DNA from: DATLLN01 sp963720885 | Lineage (GTDB): Bacteria > Actinomycetota > Thermoleophilia > Gaiellales > JAICJC01 | DNA: 64,000 nt | Assembly (NCBI GenBank): GCA_963720885.1 | Contig: CAVRGW010000005.1 | Span: 930,001 to 994,000 of the forward strand | Reading direction: 5' to 3' | Shown: piece after piece, positions 43,713 through 51,648 of the stretch | Numbering within the stretch: the stretch's first letter is position 1 | Layout: every line of letters starts with the position of its first letter | Translations under genes and position numbers: made by a program | Notes under the pieces: generated by a model | Told to the model about the DNA's origin: nothing | The model's input: only the letters and a program-made list of their open reading frames with translations | Databases searched by the model: none

Positions 43713-43987
43713 GCACCGTACGCATGCCCCCAATCCTCCGCCAGGCCGTCGGCGGAGCCCGCGAGGTCGAGGCCAGTGGCGCGACCGTCCGCGACTTGCT
43801 GGACGATCTGACCGGCCGCTACCCTGCCATCAAGGGGCACCTGCTGGACGACAACGGTGAGCTGAACCGCTTCGTGAACGTCTACGTCAACAACGAGGAT
43901 GTGCGGCTCGGAAACGGCCTCGACACCGGCGTCGCGGACGATGCCACGGTGATCGTGTTGCCGGCCATGGCAGGGGGCTCGCGCTAG
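43709..43987 (+). CDS. cysO: CysO-like ubiquitin-fold sulfur carrier protein
   Basis: A 92-aa beta-grasp protein of the MoaD/ThiS/CysO group. It matches mycobacterial CysO through FVNVYVNNEDVRLGNGLDTGVADDATVIVLPAMAGG. It carries sulfur as a C-terminal thiocarboxylate for cysteine synthesis. Unlike the mycobacterial protein, the Gly-Gly is followed by Ser-Arg, so two residues must be removed before activation. The TTG start has AAGGAGG at 7 nt and overlaps the upstream stop. CysM and the JAMM protease Mec follow. Confidence 0.88.
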   Translation: MSTVRMPPILRQAVGGAREVEASGATVRDLLDDLTGRYPAIKGHLLDDNGELNRFVNVYVNNEDVRLGNGLDTGVADDATVIVLPAMAGGSR

Positions 43988-43989
43988 CC

Positions 43990-44949
43990 ATGGGCTGCCT
44001 CGAGCTGCGACGGGTTGCGGCGCTCTCCGCGGTGGGCAACACACCGCTCGTCGAGCTGCCGCAGATGTCGCCCAAGGACGGGGTTCGGATCTTCGCCAAG
44101 CTCGAGGACCAGAACCCGACCGGCTCGGTCAAGGACCGCGTCGCGCTCTCGATGGTCGAGGCCGCCGAGGCGTCGGGCGAGCTCGAGCCCGGCCGCCGGC
44201 TGCTGGAGCCGACCAGCGGCAACACGGGCATCGCGCTGGCCATGATCGGCAAGGTCAAGGGCTATCCGGTGTCGGTCGTGATGCCGGAGTCGGCAACGCC
44301 GGAGCGCGTCGAACTGCTGCGGATGTACGGCGCCGAGATCCTGTTCTCGCCCGGCGAGCTGGGGTCGAACGGCGCGGTTGCAATGGCCCGCGGCATCGCG
44401 GAGCGCGATCCCAGCGTCTACATGCCCTTCCAGTACGCGAACGAGGCGAACCCGTCTGCGCACTATTGCGGCACCGCGCTCGAGATCCTGGAACAGGTTC
44501 CGGACGGCCAGGTCGACGCGTTCGTCGCCGGACTCGGCACGGGTGGCACCCTGATGGGCAACGGCCGCCGGCTGCGCGAGGCCAACCCTGACGTGCAGAT
44601 CGTCGCGGCGGAGCCGCTGCAGGGCGACCCGGTGATGGGCCTGCGATCGCTGGAGGACGGCTACACGCCGCCCATCCTCGACATCCGTGAGCTCGACCGC
44701 AAGGTGCTCGTGTCGAACGTCGAGGCGGTGCTCGCGCTGCGCAAGCTGCTCGAGCTCGAGGGCATCTTCGCGGGCGTCTCCGCAGGCGCGGCGCTGGCGG
44801 TTGCCCGCCGCATCGGCGCCGAGCTCGAGGAGGGCTCCAACGTCGTCACGCTGTTCGCGGACGGCGGCAGCAAGTACATGAGCGCAGGGCTCTTCACCCG
44901 GCCGATCGAGGAGCTCGAGCGGCAGATGGAGGAGCGCGTCTGGTGGTGA
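43990..44949 (+). CDS. cysM: Cysteine synthase CysM, CysO-thiocarboxylate dependent type
   Basis: 319 aa. A PLP enzyme with the lysine K48 in TGSVKDR, the TSGNTGIALA loop and GLGTGGTLMG. It resembles the mycobacterial CysM, which uses O-phosphoserine and CysO thiocarboxylate instead of O-acetylserine and sulfide. MGLRSLEDGYTPP corresponds to the region carrying the arginine linked to phosphoserine preference. The gene starts 2 nt after cysO and overlaps the Mec gene. This pathway gives cysteine under oxidative conditions. Confidence 0.92.
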   Translation: MGCLELRRVAALSAVGNTPLVELPQMSPKDGVRIFAKLEDQNPTGSVKDRVALSMVEAAEASGELEPGRRLLEPTSGNTGIALAMIGKVKGYPVSVVMPESATPERVELLRMYGAEILFSPGELGSNGAVAMARGIAERDPSVYMPFQYANEANPSAHYCGTALEILEQVPDGQVDAFVAGLGTGGTLMGNGRRLREANPDVQIVAAEPLQGDPVMGLRSLEDGYTPPILDIRELDRKVLVSNVEAVLALRKLLELEGIFAGVSAGAALAVARRIGAELEEGSNVVTLFADGGSKYMSAGLFTRPIEELERQMEERVWW

Positions 44950-45344
44950 TCCCGGCGGCGATGCGCGACGAGATCGTCGCGCACGCCAAGGCGGGGCTGC
45001 CCAACGAGGCCTGCGGCATCATCGCCGGCCTGGACGGCACGGCGCAGCGCTTCTTCCCCGCGGAGCCGGACGCGCCCAGCCCGTACTACTACCGGATCTC
45101 GTCCGAGGACCAGATCCGGATCATGAACGAGATCGACGACGCCGGCCTCGATCTGATCGGCATCTACCACTCGCACGTCGCATCGCCCGCGTACCCGTCG
45201 CGGACCGACGCCGAGCAGGCGTTCTGGCCCGAAGCGGTCTACGTGATCGTCTCGCTGGCCGGCGACGTACCCGAGCTCAAGGGCTACCGGATCGTCGACT
45301 TCGCGATCGACGAGGAGCCGCTCGAGTTCGCTCAACCGGCGTAG
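44943..45344 (+). CDS. mec: Mec-like JAMM metalloprotease, CysO-cysteine hydrolase
   Basis: A 133-aa JAB1/MPN zinc protease. The JAMM motif is complete: E22 in NEACG and HSH-x7-S-x2-D as H76, H78, S86 and D89 in YHSHVASPAYPSRTD. In mycobacteria Mec releases cysteine from the CysO-cysteine adduct. Here it could also trim the Ser-Arg tail of CysO. Start taken at the GTG 44943; a second GTG at 44946 gives the usual GTGA overlap with cysM and is equally likely. The 3' end overlaps the convergent cyclase by 13 nt. Confidence 0.9.
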   Translation: MVIPAAMRDEIVAHAKAGLPNEACGIIAGLDGTAQRFFPAEPDAPSPYYYRISSEDQIRIMNEIDDAGLDLIGIYHSHVASPAYPSRTDAEQAFWPEAVYVIVSLAGDVPELKGYRIVDFAIDEEPLEFAQPA

Positions 45345-46186
45345 GCGTAGAGCCGGCGCGGGCCGTCAAGGCCCTTCAGCTCGAACTCGCCGCGGTCCTC
45401 GAAGCGCAGCCCCGCGCCCTCGGCGAGCGTCCGCACGACCTCGGAGACCAGCAGCTCGCCGGCGCCGGCCGCCGCCATCACGCGTGCCGCCTCATGGACG
45501 GCGACGCCGTGGACGTTCGCGCCGGCCATCTCCACCTCGCCGACGTGGACCCCGGCGCGCAGTCCCAGGCCCTGCGCCCTCGCCGCCTCGCAGATGGCCG
45601 CTCCGCAGCGCACCGCCAGCGCCGGCCCGTCGAACAGGGCCAGCATGCCGTCGCCGGTGACGGCTACCTCGCGGCCGTGGAACACCTCCAGCTGGGCGCG
45701 CGTCGCATGCAGGTGCACCGCCAGCGCCTCCCGCCAGACCGCATCGCCCATCGCCCGTGCGGTGGAGGTCGAGTCGACCAGGTCGGTGAACAGCAGGCTG
45801 GCGAGCACCCGGTCGCGGAACAGCGCGCGGGGGCCGACGAACGACCGCACCCCGCTCCACTCGTACATCACGCAGGGCTCGTCGCCGATCGTGTACCCGT
45901 CGTGGCCCGGCGGAACGTCGAACACGTCGTGGGCGGCGAACTCCATCTTCGTGCCGTCGCGAAGCTCCGCGCCCCAGCGGCCGGAGACAACCAGGCCGAT
46001 GTGATGGGCCTCGCACCAGTCCCCGCCCCCAACGAGCGGCGCCATGTCACGTGACCAGACCCAGCCGGGCGCCTGCACGACGCGGGCGACCGTGTAGCCG
46101 CCGAGCTCGACGATGTCCTCCTCGATCAGCGGCAGCCGCACCGCGTCGTCGGGATCGAGGAAGCTCTTGCGCCGCAGCTCGGTCAC
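45332..46186 (-). CDS. Cupin domain fused to class III adenylate/guanylate cyclase
   Basis: 284 aa. Residues about 25-125 form a small cupin barrel (GLVVSGRWGAELRDGTKMEFAAHDVFDVPPGHDGYTIGDEPCVMYEW). From about 135 a class III cyclase domain starts with LLFTDLVDSTSTARAMGD, and GREVAVTGDGMLALFDGP carries the second metal Asp. The cupin may bind a small ligand or metal and control cyclic nucleotide production, but no AAA domain is present. The GTG at 46186 overlaps the lrp stop by GTGA, so the cyclase is made with the regulator. Confidence 0.85.
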   Translation of the reverse strand: MTELRRKSFLDPDDAVRLPLIEEDIVELGGYTVARVVQAPGWVWSRDMAPLVGGGDWCEAHHIGLVVSGRWGAELRDGTKMEFAAHDVFDVPPGHDGYTIGDEPCVMYEWSGVRSFVGPRALFRDRVLASLLFTDLVDSTSTARAMGDAVWREALAVHLHATRAQLEVFHGREVAVTGDGMLALFDGPALAVRCGAAICEAARAQGLGLRAGVHVGEVEMAGANVHGVAVHEAARVMAAAGAGELLVSEVVRTLAEGAGLRFEDRGEFELKGLDGPRRLYAYAG

Positions 46187-46671
46187 GATGCGGCCGCGTC
46201 GACGTCCTCTGCAGGCGTCACGGGCACGATCGGCCGGCCCTCGAACTCCGTTGCCAGCGCGATCACGGTCTTCGTCCGCTCGACCGAGTCGAGCGCCCGG
46301 ATGTCCCAGATGATCGACTCCAGCGCCCTTGTGGACTCGGCCCGCACCTTGAGCAGCAGGCTCTCCTCGCCGGCGATGTGATGGCACTCCTCGATCCACG
46401 GCATGGTGGAGAACAGCTCCTCCAGCTCACCGCGCGGGCCGGCCGCCTGCGACACGAAGATGAAGGCGGTGACGCCGGCGCACATCGCCTCCGGCGAGAC
46501 GCGCGCGTGGTACCCGGTGATCACTCCGCGCGCCTCCAGCTTCTTCACGCGCTCGTGGACGGCGGCCGGCGACAGACCAACGTCGGCGGCGATCTGCGCG
46601 TAAGTGGCGCGCCCCTCGTTCTGGAGCAGCTCGATGATCCGCAGATCGGTTGCGTTGAGCTCCTTGGGCAT
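46183..46671 (-). CDS. Lrp/AsnC-family transcriptional regulator
   Basis: 162 aa. An N-terminal winged helix (LNATDLRIIELLQNEGRATYAQIAADVGLSPAAVHERVKKLEARGVI) is followed by the RAM/ligand-binding alpha-beta domain (FIFVSQAA and later strands). These regulators sense amino acids and form octamers on DNA. The target is not visible. It lies divergent from the pterin dehydratase gene with 29 nt between, so it may control that gene or its own operon with the cupin-cyclase. Confidence 0.92.
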   Translation of the reverse strand: MPKELNATDLRIIELLQNEGRATYAQIAADVGLSPAAVHERVKKLEARGVITGYHARVSPEAMCAGVTAFIFVSQAAGPRGELEELFSTMPWIEECHHIAGEESLLLKVRAESTRALESIIWDIRALDSVERTKTVIALATEFEGRPIVPVTPAEDVDAAAS

Positions 46672-46688
46672 ACCGGAGCTTGCAACCT

Positions 46689-46694
46689 TACACT
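46689..46694 (+). promoter_or_regulatory. Candidate -10 box for a leaderless pterin dehydratase transcript
   Basis: TACACT lies 6 nt before the ATG at 46701 and there is no ribosome site between. Confidence 0.3.
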
Positions 46695-46700
46695 TCGCCC

Positions 46701-46949
46701 ATGAGCATCGACGTACCCGAGGGCTGGGAGAACCGCGAGGGGGCGCTGCGGCGCCGCTACGAGTTCCCCGACTTCACGCAGGCATGGGCGTTCGCCAGCC
46801 GCGTCGCCGACCTGGCCGAGGCCGAGGACCACCACCCGGACATCTTCGTCACGTGGGGCGTGGTCGAGCTGGCCTGGGTCACGCACAGCGAGGGCGGGAT
46901 CACCGACCGCGACTCGGCGATGGCCCGGCGCAGCGACGGCCTGCTCTAG
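46701..46949 (+). CDS. Pterin-4a-carbinolamine dehydratase
   Basis: 82 aa. The signature EDHHPDIFVTWGVVELAWVTH, with the catalytic histidine pair, and GGITDRD near the end identify the enzyme that recycles 4a-hydroxy-tetrahydropterin. No phenylalanine hydroxylase is seen in the window. The gene is short, begins at ATG 46701 and ends with a 4-nt overlap (CTAG) onto the convergent CNNM gene. An upstream in-frame extension to 46680 has no support. Confidence 0.9.
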   Translation: MSIDVPEGWENREGALRRRYEFPDFTQAWAFASRVADLAEAEDHHPDIFVTWGVVELAWVTHSEGGITDRDSAMARRSDGLL

Positions 46950-48277
46950 TCGGCCGGCTGCTGCGACTGCTGCTCGACCGGCAGCAGCGTGACGTCGACC
47001 TGCGTGATCCGCTTGCCGTCGACGGCGCTGACCTCGAAGCGGGCGCCGCGCGCGGTGACCGAGTCGCCGACTCGCGGCGCGCGGCCCAGCTCGCCGAACA
47101 CGAATCCCCCGATGCTGTGGTAGTCGTCGCCGGACAGCGTTGTGCCGAAGCGCTCGTTGAACTCGTCGATCGGGAACGACCCGCCGATCCGCACGCGCCC
47201 CTTGCCGATCCGCAGGACGCCGGACTCGGGCCGGTCGAACTCGTCGCCGATCTCCCCCACGATCTCCTCCAGCACGTCTTCGAGGGTGACCAGGCCGGCC
47301 ACCGAGCCGTACTCGTCGACCACGATCGCCATGTGGTTGGAGGTCGACCGGAACTCCGCCAGCAGCTCGTCCAGCCTCTTCGTCTCGGGAGCGACGATCG
47401 CCGGGCGGATCAGCCCGCGGACGTCGGTGCGGTCGATGCCGTTGTCGTGCAACGCGACGAACAGGTCGCGCACGTGGAGGATGCCGAGTATGTCGTCCAG
47501 GTCGCCCTCGAACACGGGATAGCGCGTGTAGGGGTTGTCCAGCATCGTCTGGAGCATCTCGGGCACCGGCATCTCGACGTCCAGCGCGACCACGTCGGGG
47601 CGCGGTACCAGCACGTCCGCCGCATCCTTGTCGGCGAACTCGAAGACGTTGTGGAGCATCTCCTGCTCCTCCTCCTCGAGCACGCCCTCCTCCCGGCTGG
47701 CGCGGACGAGCATCTTCAGCTCCTCCTCCGAGTGCGCGATCCGGCCACGGGCGCCGGGCGGGAGGCCGAGCCACCGCAGGGCGACCTCGCTGGCCTTGAT
47801 CAGCACCCAGATGAACGGCTTGAACACGGCATAGAACACGTCGATCGGCAGCGCCACGGCCAGCGCGACCCGCTCGCTGTGCACCAGCGTGAACGACTTC
47901 GGCACGATCTCGCCCACCACCACGTGGAAGAAGGACAGGATCGTGAACGCGAGGATCGCCGAGATGGTCAGCGAGACGCCCTGATGCCAGCTCTCCGGCA
48001 GCAGACCGAGCGGTGACTCGAGCAGGCTGGAGATGACCGGCTCGCCGATGGCGCCCAGCGCCAGGCTGGACAGGGTGATGCCGAGCTGGATCGCGGAGAT
48101 GAACCGCGCCGGGTTCGCCTGCAGGCCCAGCACCCGGCGGGCGGATTTGCTGCCGTCCTCCGCCAGCTCCTGCATGCGCGTCCGTCGCGCCGTGACCAAC
48201 CCGTACTCCGCGGACACGAAGAACGCGTTGCCCAGGACGATCAACACGACCGCTAGCAGCTCGAGTGCGGTCGTCAT
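46946..48277 (-). CDS. CNNM/HlyC-CorC family membrane protein (DUF21, two CBS domains, CorC_HlyC)
   Basis: 443 aa. Residues 1-190 hold the DUF21/CNNM membrane domain (TALELLAVVLIVLGNAFFVSAEYG; helices around 95-160). Two CBS domains follow at about 200-320 (LVPRPDVVALDVEMPVPEMLQTMLDN; MAIVVDEYGSVAGLVTLEDVLEEIVGEIGDE). The CorC_HlyC domain sits at about 335-430. Such proteins are linked to magnesium or cobalt efflux and do not act as haemolysins. It converges with the pterin dehydratase gene. Confidence 0.92.
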   Translation of the reverse strand: MTTALELLAVVLIVLGNAFFVSAEYGLVTARRTRMQELAEDGSKSARRVLGLQANPARFISAIQLGITLSSLALGAIGEPVISSLLESPLGLLPESWHQGVSLTISAILAFTILSFFHVVVGEIVPKSFTLVHSERVALAVALPIDVFYAVFKPFIWVLIKASEVALRWLGLPPGARGRIAHSEEELKMLVRASREEGVLEEEEQEMLHNVFEFADKDAADVLVPRPDVVALDVEMPVPEMLQTMLDNPYTRYPVFEGDLDDILGILHVRDLFVALHDNGIDRTDVRGLIRPAIVAPETKRLDELLAEFRSTSNHMAIVVDEYGSVAGLVTLEDVLEEIVGEIGDEFDRPESGVLRIGKGRVRIGGSFPIDEFNERFGTTLSGDDYHSIGGFVFGELGRAPRVGDSVTARGARFEVSAVDGKRITQVDVTLLPVEQQSQQPAD

Positions 48278-48359
48278 GCCAGACTGGTACTCGGAAGCTC
48301 GTCGCTCAAGCGAACCTCAGTCTATCAGCGGGTTCGGCGCGGCCCGGATCGGGCAGGAA

Positions 48360-48391
48360 ACGGGCAACCACCGGCGAAGCCGGTAACCCGT
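48360..48391 (+). other. Two-step hairpin upstream of the response regulator
   Basis: ACGGG (48360-48364) pairs with CCCGT (48387-48391), and inside it ACCGGC (48370-48375) pairs with GCCGGT (48379-48384) around GAA. It lies in the 206-nt gap ahead of the regulator gene. It does not match a riboswitch I know. Confidence 0.35.
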
Positions 48392-48483
48392 CGCGGCAGT
48401 GCGAACGGTTGGGGCTAACGGATGGGCGTCCTGCTGCCGATATCCCCCTACGGTGGCATAAAGCTGCGACGAGTGGAGTACGT

Positions 48484-49104
48484 GTGAGCGAACCGATCAC
48501 CTGTCTCATCTGCGACGACCACGAGGTGGTGCGCGAAGGCCTTCGGCTCTCGCTGTCGCGGTCCGAGAACATCAGGGTCGTTGGCGAGGCAGCCGACGGC
48601 AACGCTGCAGTCACGCTGGCCAAGCGCCGGCGTCCGAACGTCGTCATCCTCGACGTCCGCATGCCGGTCATGGACGGGCTCGCCGCCGCAAAGGCGATCG
48701 CGTCCGAGGTGCCGGAAACGTCGGTGCTGATGTTCACGGCATTCGCCGAGCGGAGCCTGCTGACGCGCGGCCTCGAGGCCGGCGCCAAGGGCTACATCCT
48801 GAAGGAGGCCCCCCACCAGACGCTGGTGCGGGCGATCCAGAAGGTGGCCGACGGTGACGGGTATGTCGATCCCGCGCTGATGCCCGCCCTGCTGAGCAAG
48901 GAGCGGGAGAACATGCTGACGGCGCGCGAGCGGGAGATCCTCCAGCTGCTCGCCGACGGGATGTCGAACGCCGACGTCGCAGGCAAGCTGTACATCAGCC
49001 AGGAGACGGTCAAGAGCCACGTGCGCCACATCCTCTCGAAACTCGAGGCGGACACCCGCACGCATGCCGTCGCCATCGCCCTCAGAACCAGCATCATCGA
49101 CTAG
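48484..49104 (+). CDS. NarL/LuxR-type response regulator
   Basis: 206 aa. An N-terminal receiver domain has acidic pair D11/D12, phosphoacceptor D57 in VILDVRMP and the conserved Lys in GYILKEA. The C-terminal LuxR helix-turn-helix is LTAREREILQLLADGMSNADVAGKLYISQETVKSHVRHILSKLEADTRTHAV. It should bind DNA when phosphorylated by the histidine kinase encoded just downstream; the two genes overlap. GTG start at 48484. Confidence 0.92.
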   Translation: MSEPITCLICDDHEVVREGLRLSLSRSENIRVVGEAADGNAAVTLAKRRRPNVVILDVRMPVMDGLAAAKAIASEVPETSVLMFTAFAERSLLTRGLEAGAKGYILKEAPHQTLVRAIQKVADGDGYVDPALMPALLSKERENMLTAREREILQLLADGMSNADVAGKLYISQETVKSHVRHILSKLEADTRTHAVAIALRTSIID

Positions 49105-50344
49105 CGGATCGGCCGGAGAGGTCGACCTGCGCCGCCGGCTGGTGGCGCAGGACCGCTTCCTGGAGGCCCTCGTCGGGAGCCTCCGGGCCGTCGCGTCCGG
49201 CCTCGACGGCCGCGGCGTGCTGGAGCGGGCGACGCAGCAGGCGCACGCGATGTTCGAGCCGGACGCCACCGTGATGGTGGCGCCTCCGCTGGGCGAGGAC
49301 ACGCTGCGGCCAGTGGCGGCCGCAGGCGTCGCGCTCGGCCCGCTCGCGGACGTGACGATCGAGGCCGGCGCGCCCGGCTCGCCGATCGCCATCGCCGCCC
49401 GCGACCTGGCGCCGGCCTCGGCACAGGTTGCCGGGAGCGAGGCCGACGGGCTGCTCTGTCACCTCCGCCCCACCGCCGTGCTGGCGGCGCCGCTGTCGGT
49501 GGCCGGCCGCCTGCACGCCGTGCTGGTGCTGCTCGACCTGGGGTCGGGCCGCGGGTTCGACGCCGCCGACGTCTCCCGGGCCGTGCTGTTCGCCGACTTC
49601 GCCGGCCAGGCCGCGGCCAACGCGGCGCTGTTCGACCGGGTCGATGCGCTGCTCTCACAGGCCCGCATGCGCGAGGCCGAGCGGGCCGAGCTCTCCCGCA
49701 GGGTGATCAACGCCGAGCAGGAGGAACGGCGGCGCCTGTCGGCCTTCCTCCACGACGGGCCGGTGCAGACCCTGTCCGGCGTGGGCATGATGCTGGACGC
49801 CGTCGAGGAGGCGATCGCCGAGGGACAGCCCGATGACGCCGTCCGCGTGCTGGCGACAGCCCGCAGCCGCCAGCGGGACGTCATCCGCTCGGTGCGCGAG
49901 CTCTCGTTCGTGCTCGAGCCGTGGACGCTCCGCGACCAGGGGTTCGACACGGCGCTGGGTGCGCTGGCCGATGGCTTCGCCTCGGCGCACGGGATCGCCG
50001 TCGAGATGGACGTGCCCGGCGTCGAGCTGCTCGGCGAGGAGGATCAGGTACATCTGTTCCAGATCGTCCGCGAGGCCATGCAGAACGCCCTCAAGCACGC
50101 CGGCTGCAGCACGATCCGCGTGTCCATCGCCGGGTCGGCCGAGGATGGACTGGTGGCCACGATCGCCGACGACGGCAGCGGCGTGATCCGCGAACCGGAC
50201 GACGGGCTGCCCCACCACGGCATGGCCTCGATGCACGAGCGGGCCGCGATCCTCGGCGGGCGGCTGGACGTCGACGCCGTCCCCGGCGAGGGCACCACGG
50301 TGCGGGTGCTGATCGGGCCCGGGCGGACGAGGGGTGGCCGATGA
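49064..50344 (+). CDS. Sensor histidine kinase, GAF + HisKA_3 + HATPase
   Basis: 426 aa. A GAF-type sensor domain (about 40-190) is followed by HisKA_3 with the phosphorylated H230 in AEQEERRRLSAFLHDGPVQTLSGV, then an ATPase domain (VREAMQNALKHAGCSTIRV; DDGSG; HHGMASMHERAAILGG). There is no membrane helix, so the signal is intracellular. The best frame start is the ATG at 49064, overlapping the regulator gene by 41 nt; GTG 49142 is an alternative. It is the likely partner of the preceding response regulator. Confidence 0.9.
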   Translation: MPSPSPSEPASSTSGSAGEVDLRRRLVAQDRFLEALVGSLRAVASGLDGRGVLERATQQAHAMFEPDATVMVAPPLGEDTLRPVAAAGVALGPLADVTIEAGAPGSPIAIAARDLAPASAQVAGSEADGLLCHLRPTAVLAAPLSVAGRLHAVLVLLDLGSGRGFDAADVSRAVLFADFAGQAAANAALFDRVDALLSQARMREAERAELSRRVINAEQEERRRLSAFLHDGPVQTLSGVGMMLDAVEEAIAEGQPDDAVRVLATARSRQRDVIRSVRELSFVLEPWTLRDQGFDTALGALADGFASAHGIAVEMDVPGVELLGEEDQVHLFQIVREAMQNALKHAGCSTIRVSIAGSAEDGLVATIADDGSGVIREPDDGLPHHGMASMHERAAILGGRLDVDAVPGEGTTVRVLIGPGRTRGGR

Positions 50345-51648
50345 CCGGACCCGACCGCGATCTGGCGGAGCTGGCCGAGGCGCTGCGCTCGGGCCTCGAG
50401 CTGCGGGCGGTGCTGGCCGCGGCGAGCGTCGCCGCCGCCGGTGCGTTCGACGCGGAGGGCGCCGCGGCCTACGTGCTGTCGGACGACAGCTCGTCGATGG
50501 AGCTGGCGTACGGAGACGGTCCGCCGTCGCTGCCGCCGGCCGATGCCGAGGTGACCATCCACGACGGGCGCACCGTGATCCCGATGGTCAGTGCGAGGCG
50601 TGTCCTGGGGTGCCTGGTGATCGACGCGGCGGGCGACGAGGATCGAGTCGAGCGAGCCCGCCTGGTCGCCGCGGTGGCGGCGCAGGCCGTGCAGGCCGCG
50701 CGGCTCTGGGATTCCCAGGGGATCGCGGCCGCGGGCACGCTGGACGCGCTCACCGGCCTGCCCAACCGCCACGGGTTCGCGGGCGTGCTCGCCCGCGAGC
50801 TGGCGCGTGCGAAGCGCACGGGGGCCAGCCTCGCCGTGTCGGTGGTCGACATCGACGGGCTGGCACGACACAACGTGCAGAGCCATGCCGAGGGCGACCG
50901 GGTGCTGCGACTGGCCGCCGAATGCTTCTCCCGCGGCGTGCGCTCCTACGACTGCGTCTGCCGGATCGGCGGCGACTCGTTCGCGCTGGTGCTGCCGGGG
51001 ATGAGCGCCGAGTCCGCGACGACGCTGGTCAGCCGCCTGGCGGCCACCTTCGCCGGCCAGGCCGCCTCGGGCACGACGATGACCGTGTCGGGCGGCGTCG
51101 CCTCCTTCCCCCAGAACGCCGGCAGCCAGGACGAGCTCGTCCAGCTGGCGCGGGCTGCGCTGCTCGACGCGCGCGCCGCCGGCGGCGGCCGCATCAGCGC
51201 CCACGAGCCGGACGGCCACCACGCACCGCCGCCGGACGCTCCGGAGCCATGCGCGCCGCGCGCCGTCAGCGCTGATGCCCGCGCGACCAGCGAGTACGCC
51301 GGCCTGCTGGCCGGCGAGCTCGGGCTCGACGCCGACCGCATCGAGCGGCTGCGCCTCGCCGCCTACGTGTACGGCACGGCCGACGCTGCCGGGGTGCAGG
51401 CCCGGGTCACCGCCGGAGCGCTGGACGGCGAGTCCGCCGAGTGGATCCTCGCCCGGTCGCGGACGCTGGACGAGCGCCCGCTGGAGACGCGGATCCTGCA
51501 CACGGCCGACGCGTTCGTGCGGGCCGGCGGGCACACCTCCCAGGCCGGCGCAGGCCGGGCGCTGGCGGGGATGTTCGAGGCCGGCGGCGAGATCGACGCC
51601 GACTGCCTGCGCGCGCTCGAGCGGCTGCTGGCCGCCGACGCGGCCTAG
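50341..51648 (+). CDS. Degenerate GGDEF domain protein with C-terminal HD-like region
   Basis: 435 aa. A GAF-like region (10-120) leads to a GGDEF domain opening with TLDALTGLPNRHGF. The signature reads RIGGDSFALVL (GGDSF at 210-214), where the catalytic Glu is replaced by Ser. From about 315 the helices SEYAGLLAGELGLDADRIERLRLAAYVYG match the start of an HD-GYP domain, but the HD(I)GK residues are replaced by VYGTADAAG (343-351). Both enzymatic motifs are lost, so it may bind c-di-GMP or another ligand without making or breaking it. ATG overlaps the histidine kinase stop (ATGA). Confidence 0.85.
   Translation: MTGPDRDLAELAEALRSGLELRAVLAAASVAAAGAFDAEGAAAYVLSDDSSSMELAYGDGPPSLPPADAEVTIHDGRTVIPMVSARRVLGCLVIDAAGDEDRVERARLVAAVAAQAVQAARLWDSQGIAAAGTLDALTGLPNRHGFAGVLARELARAKRTGASLAVSVVDIDGLARHNVQSHAEGDRVLRLAAECFSRGVRSYDCVCRIGGDSFALVLPGMSAESATTLVSRLAATFAGQAASGTTMTVSGGVASFPQNAGSQDELVQLARAALLDARAAGGGRISAHEPDGHHAPPPDAPEPCAPRAVSADARATSEYAGLLAGELGLDADRIERLRLAAYVYGTADAAGVQARVTAGALDGESAEWILARSRTLDERPLETRILHTADAFVRAGGHTSQAGAGRALAGMFEAGGEIDADCLRALERLLAADAA

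Noticed and set aside
48359..48420. c-di-GMP (GEMM) riboswitch before the response regulator
   Set aside because: GGGCAACC and a GAA-capped stem look partly similar, but the GCAAAGCC block and second stem are missing.
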